Shown here: in pieces, positions 22,248 through 34,700 of the stretch
How the letters are laid out: each line of letters opens with the position of its first letter
Numbering within the stretch: position 1 is the stretch's first letter
Assembly (NCBI GenBank): GCA_003550325.1
Contig: QKWP01000261.1
Location: 108,669 to 172,668, forward strand
Source of the DNA: Gigaspora rosea
Lineage: Eukaryota; Glomeromycota; Glomeromycetes; Diversisporales; Gigasporaceae
Direction of reading: 5' to 3'
DNA length: 64,000 nucleotides
The notes under the pieces: generated by a model
What the model was told of the DNA's origin: nothing
Seen by the model: only the letters and a program-made list of their open reading frames with translations
Databases searched by the model: none
Translations under genes and position numbers: made by a program

Positions 22248-22400
22248 CTTCAATCGCGCTGTTTTGTTGACTGGTTTTGGAAGTTGATATTTTACTTTAC
22301 CACGTCCCCAAAGTCTTGTAACACTACGAACTTGTTGGTAAAAGTATGGGTTACTAGGTATTAAAAGTGACAATTGATTGTCAGACTTTCTGATATTAGA
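22248..22400 (-). pseudogene. Divergent exon fragment upstream of DDX41 copy I
   Basis: The minus strand reads SLLIPSNPYFYQQVRSVTRL followed by WGRGKVKYQLPKPVNKTARL, then a donor-like AAG|GTAAAA. The same block lies upstream of DDX41 copy II (56552-56640) with substitutions. Conservation between copies alone does not prove coding. The composition and donor suggest the first exon of a head-to-head neighbour of the parental DDX41 gene. Family not recognised. Confidence 0.4.
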
Positions 22401-22561
22401 TATTTATATCGATATACAAAGATCTGCTGTGATGAATTAGAAACGTGAGTGATGCGTGAATGATTCGTGTGATTGGTGATTGGCTGTGATAAGTAGACAA
22501 TCATCCGGTTAAATACACTCTAAATCGATGAAATTCAATCGGTAACCATAGTTCTTTAAGA

Positions 22562-23631
<1,070 letters not shown>

Positions 23632-24478
23632 ATCATTGATTCAATATTGGTTAGCCAGTTATCCAGTTAGCTGCGCCTTGATCGCGCTTAACATTAATTT
23701 TTAATTTTTTATTGGCTGCTATTGAACTAGTTTTTATATCGTCGAATCGTAAAAATTTTGCTGTCAATGGTCTCTGGTCAAATTTCTTTTGTCATGCTTC
23801 TACGTGAATTTGTGCGTTTCGATGATTTCGGGCCTTTGGTGGAAAAGAAAGTACTTTTAAAATTGATATTAAGGCGAAATATTTCTAATTTACTGGTTAT
23901 TTGTATCTGAAGTTACCTGTTACGCTTTGGCCTTTTTAGTGAGTTTGAACGGGTAATTTAACGATCTTTGTTAACTTTATTAACTTAAAAACTGCGCACG
24001 GAAGTTGCGGTGAATAGACATGACAAATATTTCCGCTTTTCAGTCGCGGATGGCATTTATTTTGGCGTTTACTTGACGTATTACTTAGAGTATCGACATT
24101 GCGATTTTTGAAATTATAAGAAGTATGCTTGAAGCCAACAAAATTTTTTGTAGTCAACAATGTAGGAGTTAGAATATCAAGTTTTATAGATGCATTTATT
24201 GGAGGAAAATTGAGTGGTCACCTTGCAAAATCACCACGTCATTTCTTTGGACCTTTGATCAATGTCGCATGCGACATCCATAGTATATAAACCAATTTCA
24301 TCGACAAAGTTAGCCGATTTAATTGCGAGTTATAGGCTATACGTAGATTGTCGGCGAATTTTACCAGAACTATTTATATCAAAGTTAAACAGACTCAAAC
24401 TAGTATTTATCCATTCAAAAATCGAAACTAACGATAAAAATGATTATGCATGTTATAGTATAGGTGCATGAATTAGTA

Positions 24479-24537
24479 ATGCGGTAAAATCGTCCCAATG
24501 ATGTATTACGATCATCATTGGGACGATTCTACCGCAT
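24479..24537. repeat. 25-bp-arm hairpin
   Basis: 24479-24503 (ATGCGGTAAAATCGTCCCAA...) and 24513-24537 are inverted repeats matching 24 of 25 bases around a 9-nt loop (tattacgat). Nothing else in the window matches it. Confidence 0.9.
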
Positions 24538-24773
24538 AGTGATTTGAACTGAGAAAATTTTCTTTAATCAGTTAACCGAGCTGAAATATTTAATGTCAAC
24601 CGATTGCGACCAATTAAGATTTCTTCACGTTTTACTGAAACTTTTGCTCGCTTGCGATGTCATTTACATTTTGTCAACCGATTCTTGACCGGTTGTACGG
24701 GTCAATCGATTAAGCATTTACCAACTTGCTACCCGAAATTTATTCGATTTGGGTCGGTTAACCAATTATAGCC

Positions 24774-24902
24774 TAGGGATTGGAACCGACTAAAATTTTC
24801 TTAATCGTTTAACCGTTTAACCTTTTAATTTGGCCGGCATTAAAATATTCTGCCCGGAACTATGAAACAATTTTTTAAACGTTTAAACGGTTCAAATCCC
24901 TA
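24774..24902. mobile_element. 129-bp hAT-like MITE with perfect 8-bp target duplication
   Basis: TIRs TAGGGATTGGAACCG (left) and, inverted on the right, TAGGGATTTGAACCG. TTATAGCC is repeated directly at 24766-24773 and 24903-24910. The terminal TAGGG and 8-bp duplication fit hAT. The interior repeats gtttaaccgtttaacc-like motifs also seen at 24560-24600. Confidence 0.9.
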
Positions 24903-25165
24903 TTATAGCCCAACCAGTTCAAATCACAAGGTGCGAATTGACTAATTATTTGCTAATTCGTGCTGACTTTATTAACAAACTATATGTTTACTAAACTTTC
25001 CGACCAACATGCTCGTAATTCATATTCATTAATTGGGGAAAACCCGTCCTGACACTTCTCTATCAATTTCGAGATTTTTGATTCAATATAATTAAAGTTC
25101 TGGTTATATCTATATGTATTTCACTTTTTACTCTATGTTATATAATAATTTATAACTCTTTTTTT

Positions 25166-27260
25166 TTTTTAAACCTGGAGGTGACCCAAGATGCCGTAGT
25201 ATACTTTTATTTAAGTCAGTTATACAATTTTTACGGAATCTATTCCTAGGCTATATGTACTACTCTACTCTATATTACAGCATGTTTTTTGTTCAGTGCC
25301 ATATGCATAAAATATTATAAAAGTTGCAAATCTCCAATTTGACTATTTTAACTATTGTCATTTAAAAATAATTTACAGAGAAAATCTTTTTTTTTAATAT
25401 TAATAAAAAATGGAAATAATATTTCTACACTCTCTTTTAATATTTCCACCTCACATAGATCATCCATTTTTAAAACTTTATCAAAGGTATTTTGACAATT
25501 ACCAAATGAAATTTAGTGAACTTTTTTTGTTTGAATTCTATGAGATCACAGAATTCAAATACTGTAAAAAACAAGCTTGCCAAGTTTTTACTTAAAAATT
25601 TTTTAAATGTCTATTAAATGTAACTAAAGCAAAATTTTTCATAAATTTAATTGAAACATCATAACAATTACTAATGATTACTACTTGTAATGGAATTCAA
25701 TGAAGTTTTTATATTTGAATTTTGTGATTATAGAATTCAAAAGAGATTCATCGAATTTCATAATGTATCTTAACAACTGCCTAATAAATTCTATATTTTT
25801 TTTATTGAAATTCTGCAAATTCATAGCATTCTAACAAAAACAAATTAATTAAATTTCATGAGATAGTTGTCAAGATGCCTCAACTTACTATGTGGGTGTT
25901 AAATCTCAGTTCTCAAAAGAATCTATAATGCATATTTTTATATTCAGAAATTGGAGTTAATAAATCTTTCCAGAATTTCTACATCAATATTGTCATATAG
26001 ATTTTACAATAAAATCATAAACTGTGTTTGCGAACAGCATTTACTTTGGTAGAAGTACCTAAATACAGTAATATATCAGTAATCATAAGAATTTTGAACT
26101 CTATAGAGTTATTAAGTATCTGACATGTATTGTTTATATTTTTGAAACTTAGACTAAATTGTGAAACTGTTGAAATGTAAAACTTATAAACTTTTATATA
26201 ATTGCAATAAACAACAAACAAAAACTATAAAAATTTCTTTGCCCATTGTTTTTTAGATTTACTAATTAACATTTATTATATAATTTTTAAAAGTTTTATA
26301 TCCATTTAAAGTAGTTCTAAAATTTTATTAATATTTTTAATTTGTTGGTTATGAAGAAAATTTTAGGCATATTAAATAAAAAATATTAAATATGATTCAG
26401 TTTTATAAGAATTTTATAAGTTAAATAGAAGTGCTCAAAACCTAATTGAAGTTTGATAATTGGAAATACCAAAAATATGCAATTTAGATTCCCACTTTTT
26501 AACTATGAAGCTCCACAATAAATAAGATTAAATTCTAGAAAATTATTTATCAACTAAGTGACTCTGAATGTGTGTCAATAATCAGCTAAAGCAAGCAATT
26601 TGAAAAATTAAAAAAATATAAATACTAAACAATAAAATTTAATACTCCTTAAATGCAAATAAAATTATGAATGTACATTTGGAATTGCATTTTAAAATTG
26701 ATAATAAGGTTATCCCAATAGGTACAAATGACAAACATGATAACAGCTCATGATTAGACTTTTACAGAGCAATTTTACTAGCCTAAAAGAAAATAATATA
26801 AGATTCTATTAGAAATTGTTAAAAATGGTTTTGACTAAAAGCCCTTTGCAAGTCATCTAGGGCATTGCATTATTATTTACACAAACTGTACTATCAAAAC
26901 CCGTTTGGGTCAAAATTTTTCAAGTAGTTGCCTGCAAGTTTGTTTTAAGAATAATAAAACCACAAATTTTAAAAGATCAAAAATAACATTTTTCAAAAAA
27001 AGATATTTAAAGTTGCAGTTAGTGTTGGAATGAGAAACTTAAATTACCCATGAAGATAAATTATTATAGGATTTTCTATATTTGAATCGATTTATGGGCC
27101 ATTTGTAGTGACTTTTTTGGAGCAGCACACTTCATCTTTAGTCTTCTAATATTCAAATTCAAAGAAATATTTCTATGTTTTTTTATAATATTTATTTTAT
27201 AAACTGGAATAATGGTAACTCATAAAGTCCTTAATTAAAACTGCATATAATTAAGATATA
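25166..27260. other. AT-rich, no recognised gene
   Basis: Repeated agaattcaaa/aaatttcatgag motifs near 25500-25880 suggest old inverted-repeat material. Open frames at 25410-25595 and 26015-26221 have no recognised domain. Nothing else seen. Confidence 0.45.
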
Positions 27261-28851
27261 CAGTAGGGAACATATTATTGTGGACACTTTTTAAAAATTT
27301 CTACAAAGCTAAATATATAAGATATGAAGCTAAAAATGAAAATATAAATTCTTCAAATCTATAACTTTTAAATAAAAAAAAGTTTGAAAAATTCTATGAA
27401 AAAGTTTTTAAAATACAGTAATTAGGTTTAAGTAAAATTTAGAATTTTATATAAGTATAATTTTCTAAATTTTACTATGTTTTAATATTATTAAGTATAG
27501 TAATATAAAGCAAAACTCTTTCTGTTAATCGCTTGTACACTAAATTTTCAAACTTAATTATTTAAAAAATCCTTATAACTTTATAATTTATTAAGTTAAC
27601 CCGGCTTCTACTTTTAAATAAACTTGTTCTACTTTTAAAAATATATATAATAAAATTTCATTGCAAAATTCCTTAAACATATCAAGCAAAGGCCCTTTGG
27701 CCTAAAATTGTATTTTTTTGAAATACATTTAAAATGGCAAACTAAGAGAAAGTTAAAGAGCATACTTTTCTCATCACAACAAGCTATATTTCAAGTTTGT
27801 AGTCCTAGAGCTAACTGAGATATACTTAAAAAAACCTTTAACTTTTCTATACTTTTTTATTTATTGTTTATTTTTTTTTGATCTTTTTTAACTCTACTAC
27901 AAAAATACCCCTATAGGCGTTTTTTGTACAACATAAAATCGTGCTACCCACATTTTTAATAACCAGAAATTAATTAGTTTTCAATTAATTAAACAAATTA
28001 TTAATTAATTTTACACAAGGCAAATATTTACCCCTTTTGTAACCTTTTTAATTTATACAAAGCACGTTACCTAAATTATACGATCTTGCATCAGGGCCAT
28101 GGAAAAATTCATATATATATATAGATATGAATAAAATGGAATTTTTAGTACAAAATAGTATAAAATAGAATTTTTGGCAGCAACGAATTTTTGGGCAAAA
28201 TTAAGAGCAGTGTATGTTTAATTTGGGCCAGGTAATATAATTAGGAACATCGGTAAGTTTCAGAAAATTTCAGAAGATATCAAGAAATATGAAATATTGG
28301 CGAGTTAGTCGGGAGGTCACAGAGTTATAAAGAGTGAGCTCTCTATCTGGAAAATGTGCACTTATAGAGAGAACTAATTACAACTTATGATAATAATTAC
28401 TCTAAATGCAACATATTTTATTGTAAAGAAAAGGAGCACTTGAGAGAACTGACTGTATAGATAAACTTTTATATCGCTATAAAAAGGATTTTTTTACTAT
28501 ATCGAAATGAATTTTTTACAAATCAAACCAGTATTTTTCTGTGTCCCTGCCTTGCATATCTTGTATAACATGTGACTTGTGTAACACATGACTTGTATAT
28601 CATGTGATATAAATAGCACGTGACTTGTGTAATATATACTTGCCTATTGGTATTATGTTACATGAAACAACCTATACCTTTTTGTGAAGCTCTTAATAAT
28701 CTCTGCTTTATTATTTTATTTATTATTAAATTTATCCTTTGCTCAAATAATCCTAAATATATATTATTTTACTCTATTTATCTAAATTTGATAACTATAC
28801 TACTTTGTTTTTATATTTACAAAATCTACTTTATAATTTGATATCTTCAAT

Positions 28852-31190
28852 ATGCCTACACTCACTAGTAAAGAACCTGATGCCTATAATATTGACTACT
28901 TTTATCCTAAATACAAAGATCGTTTTGGAGTATTCATCAAAAAAACAGATGCTGCAATACTTAAAGTAATGCTATCTGCCTTCATTCCTCCTAATCGTGA
29001 AACCAAAATTAAAAATACCTACCATTACTTTATAGTACTAACTCAACCAACAATTTGTACTTGTATTTGTAAAAAATACTATATTAGCTTCAACTCCCAA
29101 TATTATCGAATTCCTACTAAATTTACTACTAAAACAGTTTCTCAAGAACCAATTCTTATGAATACATCCCCAGCTATTAATATTGCTAAAAGATTTAGCA
29201 AAATTACAGGTACTGTTCCCAAATTATGTATTAAACAATCTACATCTCAAAACCTTGACCTTACAAATGCACAACCAAGATTGCTATTTCCAACTTATCA
29301 TAAGATCCAACTCCTATAGCTATTACCCCTCACTCTCAACATTTTTATACTTGTTTTTTATGCAATGCTAAAGATATCCCCTGTATTAAAATATCTTCAA
29401 ATGAACAACATGCACCAGACTATACCAAATGTTGTATCTTCAAAGGACATTTATTGCATCATAAATGTGCTAAACTAACTCAAGATTTTAAATAACTCCT
29501 ATTTTGAAAAAATTCAACTCAAAAAATTTTCATTCTGTCACTTTTACTATTGCTTTAAACTTACAAGAGAAGAAAAACTCAACTTCTTTAAAAAACTCGC
29601 ACAAAGAGGCAAACAAATAGAAGTTAAAAAACAATAACAGCAGCAAAAGCAACAACAACAACAACCTCTTAATAAAGAACAACAGATATCTCTTAATAAA
29701 AATTCATCTACTAGCAATACTTCCAATACTCATACCAAATCTAACCCAACCTTTGATTGGCTTGCAAATTTTCCAATTACTGAAGATATAGAGCCCAACA
29801 AAAAGCTCCAAACACATACTTCCTCTTTACTATATAACTTTCTTAAAACACATCTTCACAACTTTTATTCTGGCAGTATAATTAAGGAAGGAACGAAAAA
29901 TAGCAGACCTCTTAAAGCTAGTTTTTATTATATAATCAGAATAATGGCAAGAGAAAGCCCTGATTTCCTTACTAGTTATATATACCAAAAAAACTAGCTA
30001 TAGACAAAAATACCATACCTTTCGATATTCGTGAAAAAACTCTTAAACTTCTTATTCATAAATTTAAAACAGTTCTTTTTAAAAAACTTAACTATATTGA
30101 AATCTTTGTATCTCCAGCAACAATTCCTCCTTACAAACCAGAAAACAGGCTCCAATTCTGTTTAAACTTAGCAAGAATGCAACTTTACTTATCAGATAAC
30201 TACCAGGCAATCAACTATAGTAAATTTGCTAAGGATCTAAGCCTTCGGCCCAAAATATACAATCTTTATTTATCTACAATTTCTACAGACAAAACAGAAA
30301 AGTATCTTACTATTAAACAGGATAACAAATTTAATATTTAACTCCTTTTTAACATTTCTAAATCCTTATTTCTGGAAAATGTTTCTATTCCTTCACTAAA
30401 CAACTCTCTTGACCATTTTAAAGAATTTTTTCCTATTTATAACCATCAATTCACCAATTCATTGGATAAGGAACAAACTTATTATATATTAAAAAAAGAA
30501 ATACAGAAAAAATTTATTCTTCAGCTCAAATCCTTTCAAGAACTATATAGTTTCCAAGAAAGACACAATGAATGTTTCCAGTTTATTAACTATTATATTC
30601 TTACTTGCAAGCATACAGACCATAAATATGTTGATGAAAACCATCAGCATAATACATCTAAGCTTTTTAAAGATATACTAGATGAATCATTTAATTATTT
30701 TCCAAAAAAACTATTAATATAGAAGATCTTATTATTGATGAAACAATATTTCATATAGATGGACAACATAAAGCAACATTTGATAAACCTTTTCCCACTA
30801 GACTTCTTGATGAACTTGCAGATAAAGCAGAAGTTGCTCACTGTTCAGACCATTTGGTAGAGACAAGGCAAGGACACTGTAACACTTTTTTTTATAAATA
30901 TTTAATATATTATTAACAAATTGCTGCACAAAACCACAATATTGATAATTTTACCAAAAGCACAGAAATAGATAAAATTACTAAAGAATTTATGATACAA
31001 ACTTTTTAGCATGAGTAATCACTTACTTTGATTGTATCAAAAATCAACAATCATCTTTTTCTCAAATAGCCAGATTTTATAAAGAAACATCTTACTCTGA
31101 AGCTAAACAATTTTTATTAAAAAAATTCAATATTAACTTTCAAATTCCATCACTTATTGAAGATTCTCTCTTCTTTAAGGAAACCCCTTT
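28852..31190 (+). pseudogene. LINE ORF1 protein, broken
   Basis: Begins MPTLTSKEPDAYNIDYFYPK and runs 155 codons to 29319, then continues in shifted frames. One segment (29338-29490) reads FYTCFLCNAKDIPCIKISS, later KCCIFKGHLLHHKCAKL, a Cys/His arrangement like a zinc-binding module. A Gln/Lys-rich low-complexity segment (about 29630-29700) separates it from a C-terminal helical region. ORF1 proteins of this type bind element RNA. Assignment rests on its position upstream of ORF2, not on a recognised domain. Confidence 0.55.
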
Positions 31191-31712
31191 TCAATAATTT
31201 TATCTTTTACAAACAACATAGATGCAGCCATCATTTCTCTAAAAGATATATTCTTAGTAGTTAGAGAAGAAATGATATAAGTAGGCAGGTGGTAAAGCCT
31301 ATTTACCCAGAAGATTTAGATTATGACTGTCCCCTAACACTTAACTAGAGGACTTCTGAATCTTGCGGAGCCGTGCAAGCCAGGCATATGGTAAGCACTG
31401 TAGAAGATATTGCACCAAATATTTCAGAATCTATATATTATAATCTCCCTCTGAGATTTTTCTTTCTAATTCCAACAACAATTTAGTACTAAGGCCATGC
31501 AAATAAAATTAATTGGTTCTCGTAACATCTTAAGACCAAACCAAGGGCACCTGGATGTTATTGTTATAATCAAAAAAATGTTATATAAATTTTTTAAATA
31601 CTAAAACCTCTTATATAAAAATATGTATAGTAATTTTAAAAACTATATAAAATAACATTTGACTTTTTAAAAAAATTCACCTGGCTGCATTATAAGAACC
31701 CATTATATTTAT

Positions 31713-34700
31713 GTGCATGGCCTAATTTATCCTGATAATGAATTGCTACCAAATGATAATGAGAACACTAATACTAAATCATATACAAATCCTTTGCTAG
31801 AAGATACTTCTACAAATTTAAACTTAGAAACTTCTGAAATATATGACCCACTAGTGTGCTATAACAAATTTCTTTATCATCACAGACTACAAACTCTTCC
31901 TTCACCACAAACTGTAGGTTCATTTTTAGAGTATATACAAGAAAACTATCCAATGTACTACTCCAATCAATATATTAGAATTTCTATAAAACCTTATCCA
32001 TGAATTAGTTACTATCTTATGGAGGCACACATCTATTTACCTTATGAGAACTTTATACCAGACTACTTTTTCTCACCCTTTGATGATTTACATTGTTTTT
32101 ACAAACTTGAACTTAAATCATTTACTAGTTCTGACTTAAGCTTTAGCAATAATACCAATTTTCAATTACCAACCTCTATTGATAACTTCTTTTATCCTGT
32201 ACCTTCTCCTATCTTATTATCTCATAATAGCTTACTAACTACAAATAACAATTTTAGAATACCTTCAAACCCACTACCTACTCATGATCTACATATTAAT
32301 ATTGCTACTCACAATGTTAGAGGTTTTAACTCAGCCTCTAAGAGAAAATATGGCAAGACTACTGTATCAATCACAATATTTCTATTGCTTGTATCACAGA
32401 AACCAAAATTTCACACAAAACCAAACTCTTATTTTGTAACAACAATTTGTATACATATTATTGGTCTAATGCTGATAGTTCAATAGAAGGAGCTGCTATT
32501 ATTGCTATTATGATTTGTAACTACCTTAAACCTCATTCTATAGCTGCTATATACATCCAGGAGGTGCAGTTGCACTAGACCTCTTTTTTAAAAGCAATAT
32601 CAATTTATGAATTATTTCTGTTTATCTATCTTCAACCGATACTATTAAAAGAAATAATACTCAAAATACTGTTATTAATTGGATTCTACAAGCTCAACAA
32701 CTTAATCTTCATCCTATTATTCTTGGGGATTTTAATACCCAAGACAATGCAATAATCTCTTCTTCATCCAAATACAAACTTATCAACTTTTTACATCATA
32801 TAAACATATTTGATATAGATGCCAACTTTAACAATATATACTATATCTGGTCAAACAATCTAACTTATAGCAGAATAGACTATATATGGACAGACTCATT
32901 TAATACAATTTATCTTTTATATAACCTCGATAATAGCCAGACTAGTACTTTTAGTGACCATTCTATTCTTTCTTCCTCCTGGACATTTACTAATGCTTAT
33001 AGCAAACCTCCTTGTATGCATATAGGCATTAGTCGAAGAATTTTTAACTACAAATCCATGTCATCAGACCAGTGACAGAGTTTTCAGAGCGTATTACTCA
33101 GCTATTTTTACAACATAATATACCTTCTTCTACAAATACTGATAAAAATATTGATACTACTTGGCACAAAATTCAACACTCTATTCTACAAGCAGCAATT
33201 TAACTAATTCCTAACAAAATATCCCACAAACACAGCTAAGCTACAAATATACACCACATTGTACTGCTCTCTATACTGGACTCAAAAAACTTGGCCATCT
33301 TATTAAAAATATAAAAAATAAATCAAATCTTTATCTTCCATATATTAACTCACATATTCTCTCTATTAATTCTTATACCAAATGTAATCTGGATTCTCTT
33401 TTATTACTTGATCCCTCTAGTTCTAACTATGACTTCAACATGCTTATAAAGCCTGGAAACAAGTCTATCATGCTTATCAGTTAGAATATTCTCTTCTTCT
33501 TTGACAACAAATTAATCAAGCCTCTGAAAAATGATGTGAAACACTTATATCCAAACCTACACAAGCCATTAATAGCATACTTGATCGATACCAACCTCCT
33601 ATTCATTTTATAAATATCAAACTTAATAACAAACTTGTTACAGATCCTAACTTGCATGTTCAATCACATTACCATAATTGGACTGCTTATAGACCCATTA
33701 ACCAATCCCTCTTTGAAAACTTTTGGTATCAATATTATCAACCACTCCCTCATATTAATCCTGCCTGGTATACTTCTCTTACTGATCCTATCACAGTAAA
33801 AAAAGTTCTTCATACAATTTCTAAACTTCCAAATGGCAAAGCCTGTGGTCCTACAGAAATCAGTTATGAAATGATTAAACAAACACCTTGGTTCATATGG
33901 TATTACTGCACTTACTGCTTTATTTAACCAATGCCTCTCTGAAAATCGTATTTCTAAACTATAGAAACATGAAAGGATTTTTCCTATTCCTAAAAATAAC
34001 ACTTTTGAGAGTAATTTAAATCTGACCTTATTGAACATATTCGAAAAATTTATACAAAAATTCTTACCAATAGACTAAATCAAGTTTTCTCACAATATAC
34101 CATACTATCACCTTATAACTATGTTGCACTTCCAAACAATAGCACTTCTATTTTTATTCATATTTTAAACAATTTAATAGAAGATGCAAATTGTAACCAT
34201 AAAGAAATTTGGTTACTTTCTTAAAACATGAGCAAGGCCTATGATTCTGTCAATTTTACACTTTTTAAACATTTTCTTTCTCGTCTTAATTTACCATCTA
34301 CAGTAATATAATTAATATTCTTCTAGACCTACTTACTAATAGACGAAACCAAGTTATCACTAATCTTGGTCTTACTGCATCTTATCAGGTTCAAAATAGT
34401 ATAGATCAAGGTGAAACTATTACTTCTCTTCTTTGGAGAATTTATTATGATCCTTTAATTACTCATATTCATACTAATACACCTGATTATTCAATTGGTA
34501 CATTCTGAATAACTAATCTTAAAAATCAAACATTTGACAAAATTCAAACAAAATGTTCTGTTTTGGCTTATATGGATGATATTTTGTGGATTGCTTCTTC
34601 ACAACTTGAACTTACCAAAATGATCTCTTGCAGAGTCCTTCTACACTATAGCTAATATTCAAGTTAATCCTTCTAAATCTATCTTATTAACTAATTTGAA

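Larger units (their letters stand above)
23643..25165. repeat. Anonymous duplicated segment, copy 2 (with 665-bp insertion)
   Basis: Counterpart of 19230-20040. Sequence after catcgacaaag (about 24317) to about 24980 is extra and contains a strong hairpin and a MITE. Open frames at 23936-24160 (-) and 24262-24471 (+) are not conserved in the other copy and are not called. Confidence 0.8.

Noticed and set aside
24887-24900. ggttcaaatccc resembling a tRNA T-arm
   Set aside because: It is the terminal inverted repeat of the 129-bp MITE. No acceptor, D or anticodon stems can be built around it.
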